NCBI GenBank assembly: GCA_949419965.1
Contig: CASPAC010000005.1
Coordinates: 1 to 64,000 of the forward strand
DNA from: Bacteroidales bacterium
GTDB taxonomy: Bacteria > Bacteroidota > Bacteroidia > Bacteroidales > Rikenellaceae
Length of the DNA: 64,000 nucleotides
Direction of reading: 5' to 3'
In this document: one piece after another, positions 57,207-64,000 of the stretch
How positions within the stretch are numbered: position 1 is the stretch's first letter
Layout of the letters: every line of letters begins with the position of its first letter
Notes under the pieces: generated by a model
Databases searched by the model: none
Seen by the model: only the letters and a program-made list of their open reading frames with translations
Told to the model about the DNA's origin: nothing
Program-made: the position numbers and the translations under genes

Positions 57207-60200
57207 TCAGTTGAACCGGTAGCGCAGGCTGAACTGCACCGAGAAGGTCGAACCGAAGCTGTTGTAGTTCTGGAAGGTCTCCGTCACGCGCTTGCCGTTG
57301 TACTGCTGATAGGTGATCTTTCCCTTGTTGTACTTGAGCAGCTGCGAGTTGACTACCTGCTTGTAGAGACCCCAGTCCTTGTTGAGCAGGTTGGCCACGT
57401 TGACGATGTCGACACCGAAGGTGAGCGTGTTGCGCTTGCCGTTCTTCATGGTGAGGTAGAAGTCCTGGGCGAACTTGAAGTCCACGCGATGATGCCACGG
57501 CATCTTGGCGCCGCCGCGCTCGGCATACTTGCCCTTGCGCGTTTTCAGATAGCTGTCCTGGTTGATGAAAGCCCAGAAGTCGTCTTTCTGCTGCTCGGCC
57601 GAATAGTCCTTGTCGTCAACGAAATTCCAGCCGTCGAGCGCTTCGCGCGATTCGGGCACGAAGATCAGCGAGTTGGCACCGTAGTCGTTCACGACATTGC
57701 CGCTGTAAGTGTAGGAGTAGCGCGAGTAGGAGTAGCCGCCTGCATAACCCAGCTGGCCGCCGTCGTAGAAGAGCGAAACCGTCGTGCCGAAGTGTTTGGC
57801 GTAGTCGCGGTGGAAGCCGATCGAGGCCATCACGCGGTCGGGAGCGATGTAGGTGCCGTAGCCGAGTTCATGTTCGTTGTTGCCGTTCACCGAGTAGGTG
57901 TTGGTTTTGTAGGCCGACGAAACCTGGTCGCCGATGCCGTCTCCATAGCTTTTACCACCGGAGTGGGTGTAGGCTACCGAAAGGTCGAGGCCGAAGCGGA
58001 AGCGCTTGTGCAACTGGGCCGATACGGAGTAGTAGTAGGCGTCGCCGCCGGTGTTCGTAATATAATAAATATTTTGTTTATTATGATACATGGTGCCGTA
58101 ATAGTGGCGTACGTCGCCCGGAACCACCTCGATCGTCTGGTCTTTCTCGGGCTTGCTCGGATCGTTCCAAGGTTTGTAGCCTCGGTTTTCTACTACAGCG
58201 GGGTGGAAGTCCTTGTTATAGATGCCTTCGACCGTGAGGTTGATGTCGCCCGGCAGCTTGGCGTCGAAAGCCAGCGAACTTTTCCACGTGGCCGGCATCT
58301 TCAGGTCGGTGTCGATGATCGTCGGCGACGAGGGCGTGGAGATCTCGGGGGTCAGCCCGAGGTCGGCGACCATGTCGCTGACGTTGGTGTGGAACTTAAG
58401 ACTTGCGGGTACATTCTGATCCCAGTAACGGGTGGTTTGGCCTACGCCCGAGTTGCCCACGGCCGAAACGAGCCAGACGAAAGGCAGACGGCCCACGAAG
58501 TATCCCGTACCGCCGCGCAGGATGTACTTGCGGTCGCCCGTGATGTCCCAGTTGAAGCCCAGACGGGGCGAAACCGTCAGACGGGTGCCGGGGAGCTGGT
58601 CGGTGGAGTAGTGCACGCCGCCGAAGTCGAGGTTGGCGAATTTCTCGTTGTAGTTGCCCGAGAGCGAAGGATAGATCGGCACCTCGAAGCGCAGACCGGC
58701 CGTCAGCTTGAAGTTCTTGTGCAGGTCGAGTTCATCCTGAAGATAGACCGATACCTGCTCGTACTGCATCTGAGCCAGGAACTGCGAGCCGTCGGGGTTG
58801 TTGGAGAAGGTCACGCCGAATGCCGCCGGGGTCTTGTCCTGCATGAAGTCCTCCATCGACGAGTAGACATAGTAGCCCGCACCGCACTGCATGTAGCCGT
58901 TGGTGGCCTTGTTGTGCTCGAACTGCACGCCGGCCATGAAATTGTTGATGCCGGCGCGGAGGTTGAATTCGTCGGTCACGACGAACGTCGAGACTTGGCG
59001 CAGATTGCCTTCGGAGAAGATCTCGGTGCCGAGCGATGCGTAGACATCGCCGTCCTTGAGGATGTCGACCGTCGGGAAGAGACCGCCGTCATAGGTGCGG
59101 GGCTCGTCCTGGTAGGAGTAGGTGAAACGCAGGGCGTTGTTGCCCTTGCCGTTGAACAGACGCGAGTTCCACTCGGCTGCCACCGAGGTGAAGTCCTGGT
59201 CCTGGTAGTAGCGCGAATTCTTGAAATAGAAGCCGTATTGAGAGGTGCGACCCCCCCCCGAACCATGACCCGGGTAGATCGTTTTATTGTAGAGCGGAGA
59301 AACCGATGACGTGGGCGGGTTGGCGTTCTGGTTGTGGGTGTGCGAAACGCGCAGGTTCACCGTGTTGTTGTCGTTGATGTTCCAGTCCAGACGGGCCATG
59401 ATCTTGTAGTCGGGCGCCGAGATGTCGTAGCCCGTATAGGGGCCCGTGACGTAGCCGTACTTATCCTTGACGAAGTTGCTGATCATCTCCATGTCGGAAG
59501 CCAGCGGACGGTTGTAGTTGGTGTTCGAACCCCAGTCGGTACCATCGTCGGGACGTGCCTGGCGGGTCATGCCTCCGACGGTCTCGTCCTGGTATTCGGC
59601 ATTGACGAAGAAGAAGAGCTTGTTCTTGACGATCGGACCGCCCAGCGTGATGCCGTAGGTGTAGTCCGAAGCCTTCGACCGCGTGAGGTCGAAGTCGCCG
59701 GCGTGGATGCCCTTCAGGTTGTTGTTGGTCAGGTAGGTGTAGAACGACCCCGTGAAATCGTTGCCGCCCGAACGGGTCACGGCGTTGATGGCGCCGCCCG
59801 TGAAGCCGCTCTGGCGAACGTCGTAGGGCGTTACGGCCACCGATACCTGCTCCAGAGCGTCGAGCGAGATGGGCGTGCCGCCGGCGGGCAGGTTGCCGCC
59901 GATGCCGAAGGCGTTGTTGAACGCGGCGCCGTCGACCGTCACGAACGACTGGCGGTAGTTGCCGCCGCCCACGGCGAAGCCGTTCGACGTGGTGTTCGAC
60001 TGCGGCGAGAGACGCATGATGTCGTTCATGCTGCGGCTCACCGTAGGCATGAGGTTCATGGCTGCGCGGTCGACGTTGACGATGGCGCCGGCGCGGCTGC
60101 TGTTCATCGAGCTGTTCTTGCCGTCGCCCGAAACGACCACGGCCTCCAGACCGATGGCGTCCTCGTTCAGATAGGCGTCGGTTACGTTGTTCTCGGCCAG

Positions 60201-60485
60201 AGCCAGCTGGATGCCCGTTTTCTCGACGGTCTGGTAGCCGATCATCGAGAAGGTGATCGTGTAGGGACCGCCCGGACGGACGTTGTAGATGCGGTAGTTG
60301 CCTTTCGCATCGGCCGCAGCTCCGTACTGGGTGCCCGACGGAGTGTGGGTCGCAATGACGGTCGTACCGACCAGCGGAGCGCCGCTGGCGTCGGTCACGT
60401 TGCCGCTGATGCTCGAAGTCGTCACCTGGGCGGAGATCGCCGTGGCAGCGAAAAGAGCCAGCATAGAGAGCAAAAGTTTCTTCAT
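57207..60485 (-). CDS. Oar-like TonB-dependent outer-membrane receptor
   Basis: A 1092-residue protein. There is a signal peptide (cleavage after Ala19), a carboxypeptidase-regulatory-like beta domain (about 22-105, ISGNVTDASGAPLVGTTV), a plug domain (about 120-230) and a large beta-barrel ending in the aromatic FSLRYRFN. This is the layout of the Oar family, named after a Myxococcus protein. There is no SusD partner beside it, so it is not a typical polysaccharide-locus receptor. A G9 tract at 59259-59251 lies in frame at about residues 409-411 (GSGGGR). A one-base slip there would truncate it. The 5' region up to the AI-2E gene contains no obvious closer promoter. Confidence 0.9.
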   Translation of the reverse strand: MKKLLLSMLALFAATAISAQVTTSSISGNVTDASGAPLVGTTVIATHTPSGTQYGAAADAKGNYRIYNVRPGGPYTITFSMIGYQTVEKTGIQLALAENNVTDAYLNEDAIGLEAVVVSGDGKNSSMNSSRAGAIVNVDRAAMNLMPTVSRSMNDIMRLSPQSNTTSNGFAVGGGNYRQSFVTVDGAAFNNAFGIGGNLPAGGTPISLDALEQVSVAVTPYDVRQSGFTGGAINAVTRSGGNDFTGSFYTYLTNNNLKGIHAGDFDLTRSKASDYTYGITLGGPIVKNKLFFFVNAEYQDETVGGMTRQARPDDGTDWGSNTNYNRPLASDMEMISNFVKDKYGYVTGPYTGYDISAPDYKIMARLDWNINDNNTVNLRVSHTHNQNANPPTSSVSPLYNKTIYPGHGSGGGRTSQYGFYFKNSRYYQDQDFTSVAAEWNSRLFNGKGNNALRFTYSYQDEPRTYDGGLFPTVDILKDGDVYASLGTEIFSEGNLRQVSTFVVTDEFNLRAGINNFMAGVQFEHNKATNGYMQCGAGYYVYSSMEDFMQDKTPAAFGVTFSNNPDGSQFLAQMQYEQVSVYLQDELDLHKNFKLTAGLRFEVPIYPSLSGNYNEKFANLDFGGVHYSTDQLPGTRLTVSPRLGFNWDITGDRKYILRGGTGYFVGRLPFVWLVSAVGNSGVGQTTRYWDQNVPASLKFHTNVSDMVADLGLTPEISTPSSPTIIDTDLKMPATWKSSLAFDAKLPGDINLTVEGIYNKDFHPAVVENRGYKPWNDPSKPEKDQTIEVVPGDVRHYYGTMYHNKQNIYYITNTGGDAYYYSVSAQLHKRFRFGLDLSVAYTHSGGKSYGDGIGDQVSSAYKTNTYSVNGNNEHELGYGTYIAPDRVMASIGFHRDYAKHFGTTVSLFYDGGQLGYAGGYSYSRYSYTYSGNVVNDYGANSLIFVPESREALDGWNFVDDKDYSAEQQKDDFWAFINQDSYLKTRKGKYAERGGAKMPWHHRVDFKFAQDFYLTMKNGKRNTLTFGVDIVNVANLLNKDWGLYKQVVNSQLLKYNKGKITYQQYNGKRVTETFQNYNSFGSTFSVQFSLRYRFN
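59251..59259 (-). repeat. G9 homopolymer within the Oar-like receptor gene
   Basis: Nine G on the coding strand, presently in frame (Gly-Gly-Gly). It is the kind of tract that slips during replication in phase-variable genes. Confidence 0.8.
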
Positions 60486-61220
60486 ACGCTTTGAATTTAG
60501 TGAATAATGTGGATTGGGTTATGTTGTGTAAATTCGTTCGTCCTTGGTGTTGTTTTCTGCTTTGTCAACGTCCGGGCCATCCTGGCGCTGTCTTCGGCCC
60601 GAAAATTCCTTCGTCAGTCGGCTTTCCCGCTTGGGCAACGTCTTGCCCGAGTTCGGGCGCCGCCGCCGCTTTAAGGCAATCTTCATCGTCTGTCGGTTTC
60701 CCTGCTCCGCCAGCTTTTCCACAGCCTTTTGCAGGTCTTTCGTCCGCTCTTTCGTCAGGCTCCGGAACCGTCCGGAGACCATCGGGGTGTCATCGGTCCG
60801 GCGTGCGGCTCGACCAAGCCTTCGGCCAGCGGTCCGGACGTGAAAAAACCGGTTTGTATAAAGCCGCAGGAGGACAACTCCTTTCATGGAATCGCCCTCC
60901 TGCACGTCATATTCTTTCGTCGGCGGATACCCCCCCCCGATACATTTGCCGTCGGACATGGGATGCCTCTGCTCCAAGGAACGATCGGAGTTTGCGGCGG
61001 ACCGAACGACGAAGGGAAATACCCGAAATCTTCATACTGCAAAGATAGAACAATTATTCGTAAGACGGATGGGAATATCGGCGAATTATCAACAATTTAT
61101 CGCCAATTTAGTGCCGATTCTGCCGTTTTGTCGGCCGGGAAGCTGCCGGAAGCCTGCCGCCGGGGCCTGTTCCGTTCTCAGCGGCGTGCGGCGGCACGTT
61201 CCTTGCGGGCGGTGGCGGCA
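60486..61220 (+). other. Gene-free divergent region with a C9 tract
   Basis: No clear gene. A C9 tract at 60930-60938 lies two bases before a TACATTTG box (60941-60948). TTTC (60915-60918) is 22 bases upstream of that box, two or three more than usual. A minus-strand TATCTTTG is at 61044-61037. An Arg/Lys-rich frame at 60519-60977 (minus) has unnatural composition and was not called. Confidence 0.45.
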
Positions 61221-62240
61221 ATGTCGTTTCAGGAAAAATACTGGCAATATTCGCTTTTCGTGCTGATCGTCGGTCTGGGCGTCACGATCGTCGCCAAGCT
61301 GACTCCGTTTCTGGGCGGTCTGCTCGGTGCGGCGACGATCTATGTGCTGCTCCGGGGGCAGATGTGGTATCTTACCGAGCGGAAGCGTTGGCGCCGCAGT
61401 CTGGCGGCTTCGCTGCTGATGGCCGAGGCGGTTTTCCTCTTTCTGGTTCCGGTGAGTCTGGTGATCTGGATGCTCGTGGCCCGCATCCAGGACATCGCGC
61501 TCGATCCGCAGTCGGTCGTCGCACCGCTTCGGCATGCCGCCGAACTGCTGCAGGAGCGTTTCGGCTACGACTTGTGGCAGGAAAGCAACCTTCAGTCGGC
61601 GTTGGCCATGCTGCCCAAAGTGGGGCAGTGGATCGTGGCCGGCATCGCCGATTTTGCGCTCAACCTCGTGGTGCTGTTGTTCGTGCTCTACTTTATGTTG
61701 ATCGGGGGCACGCGCATGGAGGCCTACGTGCGGGACATGCTGCCCTTCAATCGGTCGACGGGGCGGCAGGTTATGCGCGAAATCCACATGATCGTACGTT
61801 CCAACGCCATCGGCATTCCGCTGCTGGCCATCGTGCAGGGCATCGTCGCGTATGCGGGTTACCTGCTGTTCGGTGCGCCGAGTCCGTTGTTCTGGGGCGT
61901 CGTCACCTGCTTCGCCACCATCATTCCCATCATCGGAACCGGTCTGGTGTGGGTGCCGTTGTCCGCCTACATGGCGCTCGACGGCCGTTGGGGCGCCGCA
62001 ATCGGGCTGTGTCTGTTCGGCATGCTCGTCGTTACGCATGTCGACAACGTGGTGCGCTTCGTCATGCAGAAGAAGCTGGCCGACACCCACCCGTTGGTAA
62101 CGATCTTCGGCGTATTCGTCGGGCTTTCGCTCTTCGGCTTCATGGGGGTGATCTTCGGTCCCCTGATGCTCGCCATGTTCATCTTCTGCGTCGATCTTTT
62201 CAAGCGCAGGTATCTCGAGCAGGATTATAAGCCATCGTAG
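61221..62240 (+). CDS. AI-2E family transporter (PerM/YdiK type)
   Basis: A 339-residue membrane protein with about eight helices in the PF01594 pattern. Conserved are the FVMQKKLADTHPLVTIFGVF segment and GFMGVIFGPLMLA near the C-terminus. The family name comes from one member studied in quorum sensing; many act as ion or unknown permeases, so autoinducer transport should not be assumed. The start at 61221 precedes the first helix; the longer frame is repeat-like. Confidence 0.8.
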   Translation: MSFQEKYWQYSLFVLIVGLGVTIVAKLTPFLGGLLGAATIYVLLRGQMWYLTERKRWRRSLAASLLMAEAVFLFLVPVSLVIWMLVARIQDIALDPQSVVAPLRHAAELLQERFGYDLWQESNLQSALAMLPKVGQWIVAGIADFALNLVVLLFVLYFMLIGGTRMEAYVRDMLPFNRSTGRQVMREIHMIVRSNAIGIPLLAIVQGIVAYAGYLLFGAPSPLFWGVVTCFATIIPIIGTGLVWVPLSAYMALDGRWGAAIGLCLFGMLVVTHVDNVVRFVMQKKLADTHPLVTIFGVFVGLSLFGFMGVIFGPLMLAMFIFCVDLFKRRYLEQDYKPS

Positions 62241-62286
62241 CAGGCATTCGGTCGTGGAGCGGCCTGCGCGCAAACGCAAATCGCAA

Positions 62287-62319
62287 AGAAAAAAAGCACC
62301 TGCATTACTGCAAGTGCTT
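62287..62319 (-). terminator. Terminator of tRNA-Met
   Basis: An 11-bp stem with one mismatch (AAGCACTTGCA with TGCAGGTGCTT) is followed on the minus strand by a long T run. Confidence 0.85.
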
Positions 62320-62332
62320 GATTTTTAATTCG

Positions 62333-62406
62333 TAGCGGGAGAGAGACTTGAACTCTCGACCTCATGATTATGAATCATGCGCTCTAACCAGCTGAGCTAT
62401 CCCGCC
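62333..62406 (-). tRNA. tRNA with anticodon CAT (elongator Met, or Ile2)
   Basis: Full cloverleaf: D arm GCTC/GAGC, anticodon stem CATGA/TCATG with loop TTCATAA, T arm with TTCAAGT. It lacks initiator features such as a 1-72 mismatch, since 1-72 is a G-T wobble. CCA is not encoded. A CAT anticodon may also be a lysidine-modified tRNA-Ile; Met is favoured. Confidence 0.9.
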
Positions 62407-62424
62407 ATTGCTCGAAAGCGAGTG

Positions 62425-62455
62425 CAAAGATAACGGAAAAATCCGAACGTGCAAA
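62425..62455 (-). promoter_or_regulatory. Promoter of the CAT tRNA
   Basis: On the minus strand TTTG (62455-62452), 19 bases, TATCTTTG (62432-62425). Confidence 0.7.
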
Positions 62456-62570
62456 ATCTTTTGCCGGAAAATTCGTCCGGCGGGTCGTTTTTGGCTTTGG
62501 CACCGATTTTGTCCTGCGGCCTCTGCCGGCGGATTCGCGGTCCGGCAGCGATAAAAAAATTGCAGTCATC

Positions 62571-63272
62571 ATGTACAGAAAGAACAAGTTGCCCCATTCG
62601 TCCGAACACAACGAGGGGCTCCGCAGCGCGATGGAGGTGTTGGCCGTCATCGCCGGCATCGTATTGCTCGCGGCCTTGTCGTGGGAGATCATCGGCGGCA
62701 GCGGCACCCGTTTCTCGGCCTTCTACCTCAATGTCCAGCTGGCGGTCTGCGTGGTTTTCCTGCTCGATTTCTTCGTCCTGTGGAGCGCCGCCCAGCGCAA
62801 GATGCGTTATTTGGGGCGCAATCTGCTTTTCCTGCTGATTTCCATTCCGTGGCTGAACATCCTCGGTTGGTGCGGCGTCTCGGTCACGCGCGACTGGGGC
62901 GTGGTCGTGGGGTTGCTGCCGGTGCTGCGGGCCTTTCTGGCCATGGTCATCATCGTGCGGTGGCTCACCAGCGACAACAAGATGCGGCGCATGCTCGTCG
63001 CCTACGTCTTCACGGTCGTGATCTTCACTTATATCTCGGGGCTGGTCTTCTTCGAGTATGAAGCAGGCGTCAATCCCAAGCTCCACGGATTCGGCAATGC
63101 GCTGTGGTGGGCCTGGATGAACGTAACGACCGTCGGGGCCGAGATTTTCCCCGTCACTGCCATCGGCAAGGTCTTCTGCATCATGCTGCCGTCGCTGGGC
63201 ATGATGTTCTTCCCGATATTCACCACCTATGTTTTGCAAGAGTACACCCATAAGAAAGAGGCCGATCAGTAG
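62571..63272 (+). CDS. K+-channel-like membrane protein
   Basis: A 233-residue protein with about six hydrophobic segments, the last two flanking a pore loop: WWAWMNVTTVGAEIFPVT. The place of the potassium selectivity filter (TVGYG) is taken by TVGAE. The layout is that of six-helix ion transporters, but without a clear arginine-rich voltage sensor. Ion preference cannot be concluded. The gene's own terminator overlaps its last codons. Confidence 0.8.
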   Translation: MYRKNKLPHSSEHNEGLRSAMEVLAVIAGIVLLAALSWEIIGGSGTRFSAFYLNVQLAVCVVFLLDFFVLWSAAQRKMRYLGRNLLFLLISIPWLNILGWCGVSVTRDWGVVVGLLPVLRAFLAMVIIVRWLTSDNKMRRMLVAYVFTVVIFTYISGLVFFEYEAGVNPKLHGFGNALWWAWMNVTTVGAEIFPVTAIGKVFCIMLPSLGMMFFPIFTTYVLQEYTHKKEADQ

Positions 63273-63290
63273 ACCGGTCTCTTTTTCTTG
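63256..63290 (+). terminator. Terminator overlapping the end of the channel gene
   Basis: A 13-base stem with one mismatch (63256-63268 with 63273-63285) ends in TTTTTC. The left arm is coding. Confidence 0.7.
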
Positions 63291-63325
63291 TTTTGCCTCG
63301 GGGCGGACGGTCCGCTTGCCGGGGC

Positions 63326-63805
63326 TTATTCTTTTGTCCGCTCCCTGAGAAGGTCGCGGATTTCGCGCAGGAGCAGCTCCTCTTTGGTCGGTGCGGGTTC
63401 GGGAGCCGGAACGGAGTCTCTTTTCTTTATCAGTTTGTTCATCAACTTGACCATCAGGAAGACGCACAGGGCCAGGATCGTGAAGTCGACGCATTGCTGG
63501 ATGAAGGCGCCGTAGTTCCAGTAGATAGGGTCGGCCGCAGGTTCGGCAATGATTCCGCTGCCGCCTCCGACCATCTTGCCAACGCCCTGCACGGCTCCGG
63601 AGGTCACGTCGCGGACTTTCGAGATGTCGACGCGCAGGTGCGAGAAGTCGGTGTTGCCGAGCAGGGCGCCGATCGGGGGCATCAGAATGTCGTTGACCAG
63701 CGACGACACGATCTTGCCGAACGCACCGCCGATGATTACGCCGACGGCCATGTCCATCACGTTGCCTTTGAGGGCGAATTCCTTGAATTCCTTGAAGAAT
63801 GCCAT
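63326..63805 (-). CDS. mscL: Large-conductance mechanosensitive channel
   Basis: A 159-residue two-helix channel that opens under membrane tension to release solutes. The N-terminal helix ([20 protein letters not shown]), the [20 protein letters not shown] pore segment and the C-terminal [10 protein letters not shown] are intact. The loop between the helices is longer than in E. coli. The start at 63805 fits the family; the upstream in-frame extension does not. Confidence 0.95.
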   Translation of the reverse strand: MAFFKEFKEFALKGNVMDMAVGVIIGGAFGKIVSSLVNDILMPPIGALLGNTDFSHLRVDISKVRDVTSGAVQGVGKMVGGGSGIIAEPAADPIYWNYGAFIQQCVDFTILALCVFLMVKLMNKLIKKRDSVPAPEPAPTKEELLLREIRDLLRERTKE

Positions 63806-63887
63806 AATCGTTTGGTTTTGGATGTTTCGTTGGTGGGACGACAATGCCAGTTGCGTGCCAATGACGGGCATGCGGCCGGTTGTGCAT

Positions 63888-63918
63888 AAAAAAACGACCG
63901 GTCCGCAAGGACCGGTCG
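63888..63918 (-). terminator. Terminator of the gene entering from the right edge
   Basis: A perfect 10-bp stem (63895-63904 with 63909-63918) is followed on the minus strand by seven T. Confidence 0.85.
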
Positions 63919-63937
63919 CAGGGTATGGCTGTTCGGG

Positions 63938-64000
63938 TTACTCGATCTCCACCAGCACGCCGTCGGTCGGTACGATCTGACCCGGTTCCACGAGGATCCG
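63938..64000 (-). CDS. C-terminal end of a probable biotinyl/lipoyl-domain protein (partial)
   Basis: Only the last 20 residues are in the window (GQIVPTDGVLVEIE at the end). The ending is like that of biotin carrier domains in acyl-CoA carboxylases. The evidence is short, so the family is a guess. Confidence 0.4.
   Translation of the reverse strand, partial: RILVEPGQIVPTDGVLVEIE

Noticed and set aside
60519..60977. Minus-strand frame of 152 codons containing the second G9 tract
   Set aside because: Very Arg/Lys-rich with no family likeness. It could be part of the receptor mRNA leader, but coding is not supported.

Overview
The window reads as a chromosome segment of a gut Bacteroidales bacterium, most likely Rikenellaceae/Alistipes-like. 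This is inferred from the high GC, the Bacteroidetes promoter form (TTTG or CTTG, 18-20 bases, TAnnTTTG), a type V (FimA/Mfa) pilus locus, Na+-NQR, an Na+-pumping methylmalonyl-CoA decarboxylase and an Oar-like TonB receptor. No species-level marker was checked.

Layout. 1-630: truncated copy of a composite repeat. 632-4330: PPi-type phosphofructokinase, cold-shock protein, a hairpin repeat that carries a promoter, a small lipoprotein/radical-SAM pair, and tRNA-Pro(CGG). 4700-14110: six-gene pilus operon (DUF3575, DUF3868/OmpA-like, fimbrillin, FimB/Mfa2-like anchor, minor subunit, 993-residue putative tip protein). 14200-23110: tRNA-Pro(TGG), class III sirtuin, TRIC-type channel, then a propionate block of MeaB, methylmalonyl-CoA epimerase and the Na+-translocating decarboxylase. 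23160-24225: composite repeat. 24350-27985: a small membrane protein and rplM-rpsI-rpsB-tsf. 28080-37965: an AddB-like nuclease and AddA-like helicase-nuclease pair held between two inverted composite repeats. 38000-48330: HAD, two M23 peptidases, alaS, gpmI, a TlpA-like lipoprotein, and a tatD-tcdA-ProXp-ala type operon. 48540-54752: nqrABCDEF behind a 16-base palindrome. 54842-64000: YhiM-family membrane protein, HAD phosphatase, Oar-like receptor with a G9 tract, AI-2E-type permease, tRNA-Met(CAT), a K+-channel-like protein, mscL, and the end of a probable biotinyl-domain gene.

Functionally, succinate-to-propionate chemistry (mce, mmdABCD, meaB) and NADH oxidation by NQR both move Na+, so the window encodes two Na+ pumps that share one gradient.

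The least explained part is the repeat DNA. Four 0.6-1.4 kb elements share one internal order. Each ends in an orphan ~63-codon segment that looks like the C-terminus of a FISUMP/C-type-lectin-like domain, with a fixed framework and variable positions. Each lies tail-to-tail against the 3' end of a housekeeping gene. At least one has a well-spaced promoter at its far end, reading toward the cassette. A separate family of ~50-75 base hairpin units keeps a bulged-A stem through compensatory changes. It occurs inside these elements, in perfect tandem upstream of a TlpA-like gene, and as ready-made promoters before two unrelated operons.
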